From: Actinomycetota bacterium
Lineage (GTDB): Bacteria > Actinomycetota > Thermoleophilia > Gaiellales > Gaiellaceae
Assembly: GCA_005884155.1 (NCBI GenBank)
Contig: VAXD01000042.1
Span: 42,060 to 86,782, forward strand
Length of the DNA: 44,723 bases
Direction: 5' to 3'
Within the stretch, counting starts at the first letter, position 1, and each line of letters starts with the position of its first letter. Positions 7,938 through 15,264 of this stretch are shown piece after piece. Both the position numbers and the translations under genes were made by a program. Under the pieces are notes generated by a model. The model was not told the DNA's origin. It was given only the letters and a program-made list of their open reading frames with translations, and ran no database searches.

Positions 7938-10148
7938 GTGCGGTTATCCGTCCTCGCGTACGCGACTATCGTCGCCGGCCTCGGCGTCATCGTGGCCGGC
8001 GCGCTCACGGCTGCTCACCAGCCGCTGACGGCTCTCGCGCTGCTCGGAGCGGGTGCGCTTGCGGCCGAGCTGCTCGAAGAGCCCGAACGCGCCCGCGTGC
8101 GCGAGCCGATCGGCTCCGGCGTCTTCCGCGTGTCGTCTGGCGTCGACCTCGCCGCGGTGATCGTGCTGGGGCCCTGGCGAGGCGCCCTCGTCGCAGGTGC
8201 GGCCGCCCTGCTCGCCCGGATCGTGCGCGCGCCCTGGCGGCTCGCAGCCTTCCAGGCTTCCGCGTATGCGCTCGCCGCTCTCGGGGCCGGTTACGGCTTC
8301 CTGCTCGGCGGCGGCAAGGCCGGGCACCTCGTGCTGCCGGACGACCTCGTCGCGCTGACGGTGCTGGCGCTCGTCTACCTGCTCATCTCCCGCGGCCTGC
8401 TCCAGGTGGTCGGCGGGCTCGAGGTGTTGCAGGCCGACTTCGCGGCCGCCGCAGCCGAGGCCGGGCTGGGTGCGCTCCTCGCGCTCGCCGCGCTCCACCA
8501 TCCGTGGAACGCACTCGCGATCGTGCCGGTCGCGATCGCAGTCAACCGCGCCCACGCCAGAGTCCGCCGCTCGCGGCAGGAGACGCTGCACGCGCTCGAG
8601 ACCTTCGCGAACATCGTCGACGAGCGGCACCCCTCAACCTACCGCCACTCCGTCCGCGTAGCCGCCTACGTCGACGAGCTCGCCCGTGCGCTCGGCCTTC
8701 CGTTCCGCGACATCGACCGCCTCCGCTGGGCGGCGCGCCTGCACGACCTCGGCAAGGTCGCGGTCGACTCGGCCGTGCTGCGCAAGCGTGAGCGGCTGAC
8801 GGCCCACGAGTGGGGCTCGATGCGCCGAGCCCCTCGCCTCTCGGCAAGGATTTTGCGCCGCTTCGAGCTCTCGGCGGCAGAGGCGCGCGCCGTCGAGTAC
8901 CACCACGAGCGCTTCGACGGCACGGGTTACTACGGGCTTCCGGCCGAGGAGCTCCCGCTGGCGTCGCACTTCCTGATCGTCGCGGACGCGTTCGACGCGA
9001 TGCGCTCGGACCGCCCGTACCGCCCGGGGTTGAGCTTGGAGCAGGCGCTGGCCGAGATCGAGGCCAACATCGGCACGCAGTTCCATCCGGCCGTTGCGAA
9101 GGCGTTCGTCGCCGTTCAGCGTGGACGGGACCCCTACTCGACCCTCACCGCGGTGGAGCAGGACGAGCTGCGTGGCGCCGCCGCACCGCACCACGTCCCT
9201 CAGCTGCCGGGGGCAGGAGACCTGCGGGAGCGGCCGGAGCTGCTCGCGCTCGGTGGTCTCGTCGTTGCGCTCGCCGGCGTCGGTCTCGGCCAGGCGTGGC
9301 TTGCCGCGGCGGGCGGGACGCTCGCTGCTATCGGACTCATCCTGCGCGGCTGGGCCCGCTACCGCGCGGGCCGCGTGCGGCGCTCTGTCGCAGCGGTCCT
9401 GTCGGGAGACGAACGCGGCGGCGTGTTCTCACGGCTCGCCGATCTGCTCCACGCCGTCGGTCGAGCCGACTGGGTGGCGCTCGTCGACTGGGAAGAAGAC
9501 GGCCTCGGCGGATCGCTCGACCTGTCTCGCGGAGAGGCGCCTTCCGAGCGGGCTTTGATGGGCTGGCTCGTGCGCGAGGCCGAGTCGCAGGAGGAGCTCC
9601 TCAGCACGTCGGCCCACGAGCTGGGCGGCCCTGACGGCGTCTACGCAGCGCTTCCGCTACGGCGCGAGAACAGCGCGCTCGCCGGCTTCGTCGTCCTGCG
9701 GGCGCCTCGGGTGTTGCCGAGGCACGTCCGCGCAGCATTGCTCGGCTCTGTCGAATCGCTCGCGCTCGTGCTCGCGGACCAGCCTCGGGCCGAGCCGGCG
9801 CAGCCTTCCGGCGGGCTCCTTCGCCGCGGAACGGATCTCTCGCTCGTCGCGGCCCCGGGTCTCGGCGCCGCGGCGGAGGCTGCCGCATTGGCGCTTGACG
9901 AAGAAGGCTTCTCGGTCGAGGTCGTCGAGCTGAACGGGAACCGCGAGTGGAACGAGCAGGCCGTGCTCGAGAGCGTCCGCAAGACGTCCAAGGTCGTGCT
10001 CGTGCACGGCGAGGAGGATGACTCCGAGGCGGCTGCGCTCGCCGCGCTGGTCGCCGACCGCGCGTTCGAGGACCTCGACGGGCCGGTCAGGCGCGTGCGC
10101 GCCGACGCCGACGTCACGGCCGCGTTGCGGGAGCTCGCCGGGTTCTAG
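7938..10148 (+). CDS. Membrane HD-GYP-like phosphohydrolase with a C-terminal GAF-like region
   Basis: 736 residues, apparently four parts. An N-terminal block of roughly five to six membrane segments (residues 1-200) leads to an HD domain of the HD-GYP class, with HSVRVAAYVDEL, RLHDLGK (about 267) and HHERFDGTGYYG (about 322). A second hydrophobic pair follows (about 434-470). The cytoplasmic C-terminus resembles a GAF domain (VFSRLADLLHAVGRADWVALVDW) with a further tail. HD-GYP proteins hydrolyse cyclic di-GMP; here the signature reads GYY, not GYP, so activity and substrate are uncertain. HHExxDGxGY and HD are kept. The gene lies on the opposite strand between rnj and dapA, as if inserted into a conserved cluster, and is convergent with dapA. 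Confidence 0.85.
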   Translation: MRLSVLAYATIVAGLGVIVAGALTAAHQPLTALALLGAGALAAELLEEPERARVREPIGSGVFRVSSGVDLAAVIVLGPWRGALVAGAAALLARIVRAPWRLAAFQASAYALAALGAGYGFLLGGGKAGHLVLPDDLVALTVLALVYLLISRGLLQVVGGLEVLQADFAAAAAEAGLGALLALAALHHPWNALAIVPVAIAVNRAHARVRRSRQETLHALETFANIVDERHPSTYRHSVRVAAYVDELARALGLPFRDIDRLRWAARLHDLGKVAVDSAVLRKRERLTAHEWGSMRRAPRLSARILRRFELSAAEARAVEYHHERFDGTGYYGLPAEELPLASHFLIVADAFDAMRSDRPYRPGLSLEQALAEIEANIGTQFHPAVAKAFVAVQRGRDPYSTLTAVEQDELRGAAAPHHVPQLPGAGDLRERPELLALGGLVVALAGVGLGQAWLAAAGGTLAAIGLILRGWARYRAGRVRRSVAAVLSGDERGGVFSRLADLLHAVGRADWVALVDWEEDGLGGSLDLSRGEAPSERALMGWLVREAESQEELLSTSAHELGGPDGVYAALPLRRENSALAGFVVLRAPRVLPRHVRAALLGSVESLALVLADQPRAEPAQPSGGLLRRGTDLSLVAAPGLGAAAEAAALALDEEGFSVEVVELNGNREWNEQAVLESVRKTSKVVLVHGEEDDSEAAALAALVADRAFEDLDGPVRRVRADADVTAALRELAGF

Positions 10149-10154
10149 TAGCGG

Positions 10155-11036
10155 TTACAGGCGCGCCGGCTCGAGCAGCTTCAAGCGCTCGAGGCAGTCC
10201 CGGATCCGGGCCTGCTCTTCGTCGCTCGCGTCGACGAGCGGCAGCCTGAGCCCGCCGACGTCGTGCCCAAGCATGTTGAGCGCCGCCTTGATCTGAATCG
10301 GGCCCGTCACGACCGACAGCAGCTCGTAGGCGGGAGCGAGCTCCTCGTCGATTCGCTTCGCCTCGTCGAGCTCGCCGGCGCGGAAGCGCGTGATCATCTC
10401 CTTGACGCGCGGGCCGACGACGTGCGTGTGGACGCAGACGCCGCCTTTGCCGCCGAGCTCGAGGAACGGGTGGATGATGTTGTCGTCGCCCGCGTAGAGC
10501 TCGAGGCCGAGCTCGACGATCCGGCGCGCCTGGTCGAGGTCGTCGTTCGCCTGCTTGACGGCGGTCACGTTCTCGATCTCCGCCAGCCGGGCCATCGTCT
10601 CCGGCTCGATGTTGATCACGACCCGGCTGGGGATGTTGTAGACCATTACCGGTCGGTCCGTGACGGCCGCGACGGCCTCGAAGTGCGCGACGATCCCGCG
10701 CGGCGGGGGCTTGTTGTAGTACGGCGTGACGACGAGGACACCGTGCGCGCCGGCCGCGTGCGCCTGCTCGGTCAGGTGGATCGAGTGCTCGGTCGAGTAG
10801 GTGCCTGTGCCCGCGATCACCGTGGCGCGGTCGCCGACGGCGTCCAGCGCGGTGCGCAGGAGCCCGAGCCGCTCCTCGTCGGAGAGCGTCGGCGCCTCGC
10901 CGGTCGTGCCGTTGACGACGACGCCGTCCGAGCCGTTCTCGACGAGGAAGCTGCAGAGCTCCGCGTAGCGATCGAGGTCGACACGGCCGTCCGCGTCAAA
11001 CGGCGTCACGGTCGCGGTCAGCACCTCGCCGAACAC
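10155..11036 (-). CDS. dapA: 4-hydroxy-tetrahydrodipicolinate synthase
   Basis: 293 residues, standard length. It condenses pyruvate with aspartate semialdehyde, the first step of the diaminopimelate/lysine branch. Visible family motifs are GTTGEAPTLSDEER (substrate Thr-Thr), VMVYNIPSRVVI with the catalytic Tyr and the carboxylate-binding Arg, and VTAVKQANDDL with the Schiff-base Lys. GTG at 11036 is preceded by TAGACT plus 6 bases, so it probably has its own leaderless promoter rather than simple read-through from dapB. The 3' end is convergent with the HD-GYP-like gene, with a 6-base gap. Confidence 0.97.
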   Translation of the reverse strand: MFGEVLTATVTPFDADGRVDLDRYAELCSFLVENGSDGVVVNGTTGEAPTLSDEERLGLLRTALDAVGDRATVIAGTGTYSTEHSIHLTEQAHAAGAHGVLVVTPYYNKPPPRGIVAHFEAVAAVTDRPVMVYNIPSRVVINIEPETMARLAEIENVTAVKQANDDLDQARRIVELGLELYAGDDNIIHPFLELGGKGGVCVHTHVVGPRVKEMITRFRAGELDEAKRIDEELAPAYELLSVVTGPIQIKAALNMLGHDVGGLRLPLVDASDEEQARIRDCLERLKLLEPARL

Positions 11037-11201
11037 GCCCCAAGTCTACGCCGCGCCGCCGGCCAACCCTGCCGCGACCGCCCCCGAATTCCGCCTAACC
11101 GCCCCCAAGGGGTCCCCCGCGACCCCTGGTTGGGACGCTAGCTGGAAGTTCGTCACGCGTGTGTGACGCAGGTGTGGAGAAAGTGCGCCAAGAGGCGCTT
11201 C
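11037..11201. other. dapA-dapB gap with three small inverted repeats
   Basis: 165 bases with no gene. It holds AGGGGTC/GACCCCT (11108-11127, 6-nt loop), CGTCAC/GTGACG (11151-11168, 6-nt spacer, operator-like) and GCGCC-aaga-GGCGC (11185-11198), the last directly after the dapB stop and possibly a weak terminator. The dapA -10 is at its left end. Function of the first two dyads is unknown. Confidence 0.45.
11043..11048 (-). promoter_or_regulatory. Putative -10 element of dapA (leaderless)
   Basis: TAGACT on the minus strand, 6 bases before GTG 11036. Same hexamer and spacing as rnj. No obvious -35. Confidence 0.5.
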
Positions 11202-11810
11202 TCAGTCGAGCAGCGCGTCCAGGCCGAGCGTCAGCCCGGGCGGAAGCGAAGGAAGCTGCTCCAGCGCGAGCAGCACGCCGGGAACGTAGGCCTCGCGCGA
11301 GAACGCGTCGTGCCGGATCGTCAGCAGCTGGCCCTCGCCGCCGAAGAGCACCTCCTGGTGCGCGACGAGCCCCGGCAGTCGAACCGAGTGGATCGGCGGG
11401 TCGCCGGGAAGTAGCGCGGCCGTCGCCTTGGCCGTGCCGGACGGCGCGTCCTTCTTGGCCTCGCCGTGCAGCTCCACGATCTCGGCGCGCGGCAGGAAGC
11501 GGGCCGCCTCCGCCGCGAGCCGCATCATCACGACCGCGCCCAACGCGAAGTTCGGCGCCACGAAGAGCGCCAGCCCGCGCTCGGCCGCCAGCTCGCCCGC
11601 AGGCCCGGGATCCCAGCCACTCGTACCGACGACGCAGGGCACGCCCGCTTCCAGCGCCGCCCGCACGTTCGCCTCGACGGCGTCGGGCGCCGTGAAGTCG
11701 ACCATCGCCTCCGCGTCCCCGAGCTCCACCAGCTCGTGCCCCTGCCCCTCGAGTGCCGGCCCGAGCACCGATCCGACCCGGCCGCCGCGCCCGAAGAGGC
11801 AGATCCTCAC
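11202..11810 (-). CDS. dapB: 4-hydroxy-tetrahydrodipicolinate reductase (short form)
   Basis: 202 residues, shorter than the usual 240-270. The N-terminal nucleotide-binding loop FGRGGRVGS is present. VDFTAPDAVEANVRAALEAGVP, VVGTSGW and APNFALGAVVMM follow. The catalytic region reads ELHGEAKKDAPSGTA. Compared with the usual HHxxK, the first His and the Lys are kept and the second His is Gly. The missing length lies mainly between the nucleotide-binding loop and VDFTAP, where the usual segment is contracted to HELVELGDAEAM. It reduces the DapA product with NAD(P)H. The start overlaps the M16 peptidase stop by 4 bases (GTGA), so the two are translationally coupled. Confidence 0.94.
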   Translation of the reverse strand: MRICLFGRGGRVGSVLGPALEGQGHELVELGDAEAMVDFTAPDAVEANVRAALEAGVPCVVGTSGWDPGPAGELAAERGLALFVAPNFALGAVVMMRLAAEAARFLPRAEIVELHGEAKKDAPSGTAKATAALLPGDPPIHSVRLPGLVAHQEVLFGGEGQLLTIRHDAFSREAYVPGVLLALEQLPSLPPGLTLGLDALLD

Positions 11811-13096
11811 GCGGCTTTTGCGAGCCCGGGGTTGACCCGCTCGACCGCCGAGAGAAAATGCTCCTCCGACGGTCCGATTCCCGCCGCCGAGAGCTTCTCC
11901 GGCGCGAGCAGGACCGCGGCCAGCTCCGCGAGCGCGTCCGGCTCGACCGCGTCGACCTCCGCCATGATCCGCTCGATCGAGAGCAGCTCGGTGTCCGTGA
12001 TCAGCGACTTGCCGAGCCGGCTCATCCGGTTCGACGTCGACTCCATCGAGAGCATGATCCTGCCCTTGAGGTTCTCCTTCGCGCGCTCCAGCTCCTCAGC
12101 GCGCAGCTTGCCTTCGGCGATCTCGCCGATCTGCTCGCGCGCGATCTCGAGGCAGGCACCGAGGTTGTCCTCACGGGTGCCGATGTAGACGCCGACCTGG
12201 CCGGTGTCCGTGTACTGCGACGCAAAGCTGTAGACGGCGTACGCCATCCCCCGCTTCTCGCGGATCTCCTGGAAGAGCCGCGAGGAGGCCGAGCCGCCGA
12301 GGATCCCGTCCAACAGCGAGGCGGCGAAGCGGCGCTTGTCCGAGCGCGCGATCCCGGGCGCCGCGATGCAGACGTGGTACTGCTCGGTGTCCTTGCGCTG
12401 GAAGCGCAGGCTCGGCGCCGGGGCCTTCACGAGCGGCGGGCGCACCTGTGGGCCCTTGCGCGCCGGATCGGCCGCCTTCCGCTGAGCCTTCACCAGAAGC
12501 CGTTGCAGCTCCTCGTGCTTGAGGTTCCCGGCAGCAGAGACGACGACGTTCCCCGGGACGTACATCGAGCGGTGGAACGACGACAACGTGCGCCGGCTGA
12601 CCGACGAGATCACCTCAGCGCGCCCGATCACCGGTCGGCCGAGCGGATGCTTGCCGAACGTCGCCTCCGAGATGAGGTCGTGGACGAGCTCCTGCGGCTG
12701 GTCCTCGTACATCGCGATCTCCTCGAGCACAACCTCCCGCTCGGCATCGAGCTCGGCGAAGGACGGCGCGAAGACCATCTCCCCCATCACGTCGAGCGCG
12801 GTCTCGAGCCGCTCGTCGGGCACGCGGGCGTAGACGACCGTGTGCTCGCGCGAGGTCGCGGCGTTCAGCTCGCCGCCGAGCGCGTCGAAGGTCTCGGCGA
12901 TCTCCTGCGCGCTGTAGGACGCCGTTCCCTTGAAGAGCAGGTGCTCGAGAAAGTGGGAGACGCCGGCCTTCGCGTCGGTCTCGTCGCGCGAGCCGGCGCC
13001 GATCCAGAAGCCGATCGCGACGGAACGCACGTGCGAGAGCCGCTCCGAGATCACGCGCTCGCCGGAGTCGAGCTCGGTCAGGACGTAGCGCTGCAC
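11807..13096 (-). CDS. M16 family zinc metallopeptidase (processing-peptidase type)
   Basis: 429 residues. It has the inverted zinc motif HFLEHLLFKGT with the downstream Glu in EHTVVYARVPDE, the pattern of M16B peptidases and mitochondrial processing peptidase beta subunits. A second, inactive M16 domain forms the C-terminal half (GGSASSRLFQEIREKRGMAYAVYSF is a typical segment). Members degrade or process small peptides. The pnp-M16-dapB neighbourhood is common in Gram-positive bacteria and here is interrupted by the dsb-like genes. GTG at 13096 is preceded by TACGAT plus 6 bases. It starts the M16-dapB unit. Confidence 0.95.
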   Translation of the reverse strand: MQRYVLTELDSGERVISERLSHVRSVAIGFWIGAGSRDETDAKAGVSHFLEHLLFKGTASYSAQEIAETFDALGGELNAATSREHTVVYARVPDERLETALDVMGEMVFAPSFAELDAEREVVLEEIAMYEDQPQELVHDLISEATFGKHPLGRPVIGRAEVISSVSRRTLSSFHRSMYVPGNVVVSAAGNLKHEELQRLLVKAQRKAADPARKGPQVRPPLVKAPAPSLRFQRKDTEQYHVCIAAPGIARSDKRRFAASLLDGILGGSASSRLFQEIREKRGMAYAVYSFASQYTDTGQVGVYIGTREDNLGACLEIAREQIGEIAEGKLRAEELERAKENLKGRIMLSMESTSNRMSRLGKSLITDTELLSIERIMAEVDAVEPDALAELAAVLLAPEKLSAAGIGPSEEHFLSAVERVNPGLAKAA

Positions 13097-13102
13097 GGGC
13101 GG

Positions 13103-13128
13103 ATCGTACTTGCGGCGGTCGCTAGGCT
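13103..13128. promoter_or_regulatory. Divergent leaderless promoter pair (M16 peptidase / zincin)
   Basis: On the minus strand TACGAT (13103-13108) is 6 bases before GTG 13096. On the plus strand TAGGCT (13123-13128) is 6 bases before GTG 13135. Only 38 bases separate the two start codons and neither has a Shine-Dalgarno. Confidence 0.5.
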
Positions 13129-13134
13129 CGTTGC

Positions 13135-13476
13135 GTGGAAGAGGAAGAGTTCGAGGAAATCGTGGCCGCGGCGCTGGACAGCCTGCCGCCCGACCTGCGC
13201 GACGCGATGTCGAACGTCGAGCTCGTCGTCGAGGACGAGCCCCCCGCGGGAGAGCCGCTGCTAGGCCTCTACCAGGGTGTCCCGCTCACACTGCGCACGA
13301 GCGGCTACGCAGCCGTGCCACCGGACAAGATCACGATCTACCGAGGCCCGCTCGAGCGTCATTTCGGCCATGACCAGGAGCTGCTCCAAGGCCAGATCCG
13401 GCACGTCGTCCTGCACGAGATCGCCCACCACTTCGGGATCAGCGACGAACGGCTGGTCGAGCTCGACCGCTACTGA
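13135..13476 (+). CDS. Small metallopeptidase-like protein (zincin, PF06262 type)
   Basis: 113 residues. The N-terminal half (EEEFEEIVAAALDSLPPDLRDAM, VELVVEDEP) and the C-terminal HEIAHHFGISDERL match the family annotated as metallopeptidase or possibly acid metallopeptidase in actinobacteria. The HExxH zinc motif is intact, with a downstream Glu/Asp-rich SDERLVELDRY. The substrate is unknown. It is divergent from the M16 peptidase with a very short gap, and its last bases overlap the end of the convergent dsbA-like gene by 7 bases. Confidence 0.88.
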   Translation: MEEEEFEEIVAAALDSLPPDLRDAMSNVELVVEDEPPAGEPLLGLYQGVPLTLRTSGYAAVPPDKITIYRGPLERHFGHDQELLQGQIRHVVLHEIAHHFGISDERLVELDRY

Positions 13477-14249
13477 CCCAGAGCCTTGTCGATCGCCGCG
13501 GAGAGCTGGTCGGCGTTCGGGATCAAGCCCGGCGCGACCTGCACGCGCGGGCCGCTGCCCTTGGCGACGTAGACCGTCGGCGTGCCGTTGACCTTGTCCG
13601 CGTTCGCCTCGGAGGTGTAGCGGTTGGCCAGGCTGGTGACGGCGGAGGAGTTCAACGCATTCTTGAGACGCGCGACGTCGAACCCTGGGATCCCGGAGGC
13701 CGCGTTCAGCACGGTCTGCTCCTTCAACCAGCCTCCATTCTCGGGCCCCTGGTTGTAGTAGAGGATCTGGGCAAGGGTGAAGAAGGCGTTCTGCTGACCT
13801 GCCGCGGTCGTAGCCCGTACGCCCAGCTCGGAGTCGGGCCCGATCAGGACGATAGGACGCGCCTCGACCTTCACCTTCCCGGTGCGCACGTACTTCCGGA
13901 TGATCGAAGGCATGTTCTGCGTCTCGAAAACCTGGCACGACGAGCACTGGAGGTCGATGTACTCGGTCATCGTCACGGGCGCCTTGGGCGAGCCGAGCAC
14001 GTTTCCGTGCTCGGGAATGCCCTTCAGCAGCGACACGGCGGTGCCGGAGTCGGGCAGCGGGGTCGGAGTCGTGGTCGAGCTGGACGAGCCGCCCGTGAGC
14101 GCGACGGCGGCGGCCACGGCGATCCCGGCGAGGACGATGACCGCCCCGGCGATCGCGAGCACCTTCGGCGAGGCTTTTCGGCCGCCGGTGCTGCGGACGG
14201 GAGGCGGCGGGGTGCGCCGCTGCTGCCGAGCCTTTTTGCCGCTCGTCAT
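13470..14249 (-). CDS. Membrane-anchored DsbA-like thiol-disulfide oxidoreductase
   Basis: 259 residues. A basic N-terminal tail (TSGKKARQQRRTPPPP) and one membrane segment (VLAIAGAVIVLAGIAVAAAV) anchor a thioredoxin-fold domain outside the membrane. The active site is CSSC (about residue 102) within TEYIDLQCSSCQVF. The cis-proline loop is NGTPTVYV. A helical insert between them is typical of DsbA (Thioredoxin_4). It should oxidise cysteines of exported proteins, recharged by the DsbB-like neighbour. ATG at 14249 gives a 4-base overlap (ATGA) with that upstream gene. A longer frame to 14588 is only read-through in the dsbB region. Overlaps the end of the divergent zincin gene by 7 bases. Confidence 0.92.
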   Translation of the reverse strand: MTSGKKARQQRRTPPPPVRSTGGRKASPKVLAIAGAVIVLAGIAVAAAVALTGGSSSSTTTPTPLPDSGTAVSLLKGIPEHGNVLGSPKAPVTMTEYIDLQCSSCQVFETQNMPSIIRKYVRTGKVKVEARPIVLIGPDSELGVRATTAAGQQNAFFTLAQILYYNQGPENGGWLKEQTVLNAASGIPGFDVARLKNALNSSAVTSLANRYTSEANADKVNGTPTVYVAKGSGPRVQVAPGLIPNADQLSAAIDKALGQ

Positions 14250-14766
14250 GTCGCTTCCACGGTAGCCAGTCGCGGCGGCGGAAGCGCTCCGAGGAGCAGG
14301 AACGCAAAGCAGAGCGCGAAGGCCGTCAGCGCGAGCACGGGGATCGTCACGTAGCCGAACTCCTCGATCCATTTCGTCGCGCAGCCGCCGGGCGCGGAGA
14401 TCAGGCAGGCGGTCGACTGGCCGACGACCTTGTTCTCGACGAGCAGGTGGTAGACGGACACGCAGGCGCCGACGAGCGGCAGCGGCAGCAGGTAGCGCGC
14501 GACTCGCCGATCGTTCGCAAGGGCGGCGAGCAGCGACGCGATCGTCAGCGGGTACATGCAGATCCGCTGGTACCAGCAGAGCTCGCACGGAACGAAGTGC
14601 GCGATCTCGGAGAAGAACAGGCTGAGCCCTCGACCGTCCGCCGCAGCAGGTCGGCGGGCGCGCGCAGGCCGAACAGCCACGCGAGCCCGATAAGCAGGAG
14701 CAGAACTGCGAGCACCTGCTCGGCGACGCCGAGCGCCGCGAGGACGACGATGACGTCGTGCGTCAC
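14246..14766 (-). CDS. DsbB-type disulfide oxidase, apparently frameshifted with loss of one membrane helix
   Basis: The C-terminal part is clearly DsbB/BdbC: FVPCELCWYQRICMYPL with the quinone-side Cys pair, a second pair in STACLISAPGGC, and three membrane helices. Upstream of FFSEIAHF its own frame (open to 14680) is Arg/Ala-rich and not hydrophobic. The neighbouring frame, starting at GTG 14766 and overlapping the upstream stop as GTGA, encodes THDVIVVLAALGVAEQVLAV and a Leu-rich helix ending in LLRRTVEG. The two halves meet near 14625-14632. The helix that normally precedes the FFSE segment is missing, so a deletion not divisible by three is the simplest reading (mutation or assembly error). 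If the sequence is right the gene may be inactive. The intact dsbA partner downstream argues for a recent or artefactual change. Confidence 0.75.
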
Positions 14767-15239
14767 GCCTGCGCCCGCGGCGCGAGGAAGATCCGACCCG
14801 CGCGGCCGCGCTCGAGGTAGAGGCGCCCGCCGAGCTCCCGTTCCCATAGCGCCAGCTGCCCGGCCGAGTAGAGCGCGGCCAGCCCCAGGCCCGCGAGGAT
14901 CCCCGCGAGCACCGCTGCCAGCTCCGGTCTCACCGCGAGCGCGACCAGTGTCACGGCGGACAGGCCGATCGTGCTCGGGTACATCGCGAGCGCGAGCGCA
15001 CGCCTGTTGGGCATCACGGCCGCTCCGCCCGGGAGCGGCCGCGTCTCCGCGACGCGAGGCCGTCCGGCGCGGCGAGTGACGCTGGCGGGAAGGGCGATCA
15101 GCAGCAGACCGCCGCCCAGCGCGAACAGCAGCCCGGCCTGGCCGGCATCGACTCCGCGCGCGCGGCTGAGCCCTAGGGCCGCAACGGCCAGGACAAGCCG
15201 CAGGCCGCCGATCAGGAGGGCTTGCACCCGCGCATTCAC
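14763..15239 (-). CDS. Multi-spanning membrane protein of unknown function
   Basis: About 158 residues from GTG 15239, with about four hydrophobic segments (LLIGGLRLVLAVAALGL, GLLFALGGGLLLIALP, YPSTIGLSAVTLVALAV, LAAVLAGILAGLGLAALY). It ends in a charged, Arg-rich tail (LWERELGGRLYLERGRAGR). I do not recognise the family. Its stop overlaps the probable dsbB start by 4 bases, so it is coupled to the thiol-oxidation genes and may be an accessory of them. A longer frame to 15302 would overlap the pnp 3' end; 15239 leaves a 25-base gap after pnp. Confidence 0.72.
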   Translation of the reverse strand: MNARVQALLIGGLRLVLAVAALGLSRARGVDAGQAGLLFALGGGLLLIALPASVTRRAGRPRVAETRPLPGGAAVMPNRRALALAMYPSTIGLSAVTLVALAVRPELAAVLAGILAGLGLAALYSAGQLALWERELGGRLYLERGRAGRIFLAPRAQA

Positions 15240-15264
15240 GAGCGCGGGTGCGTCACCTCGAGCC

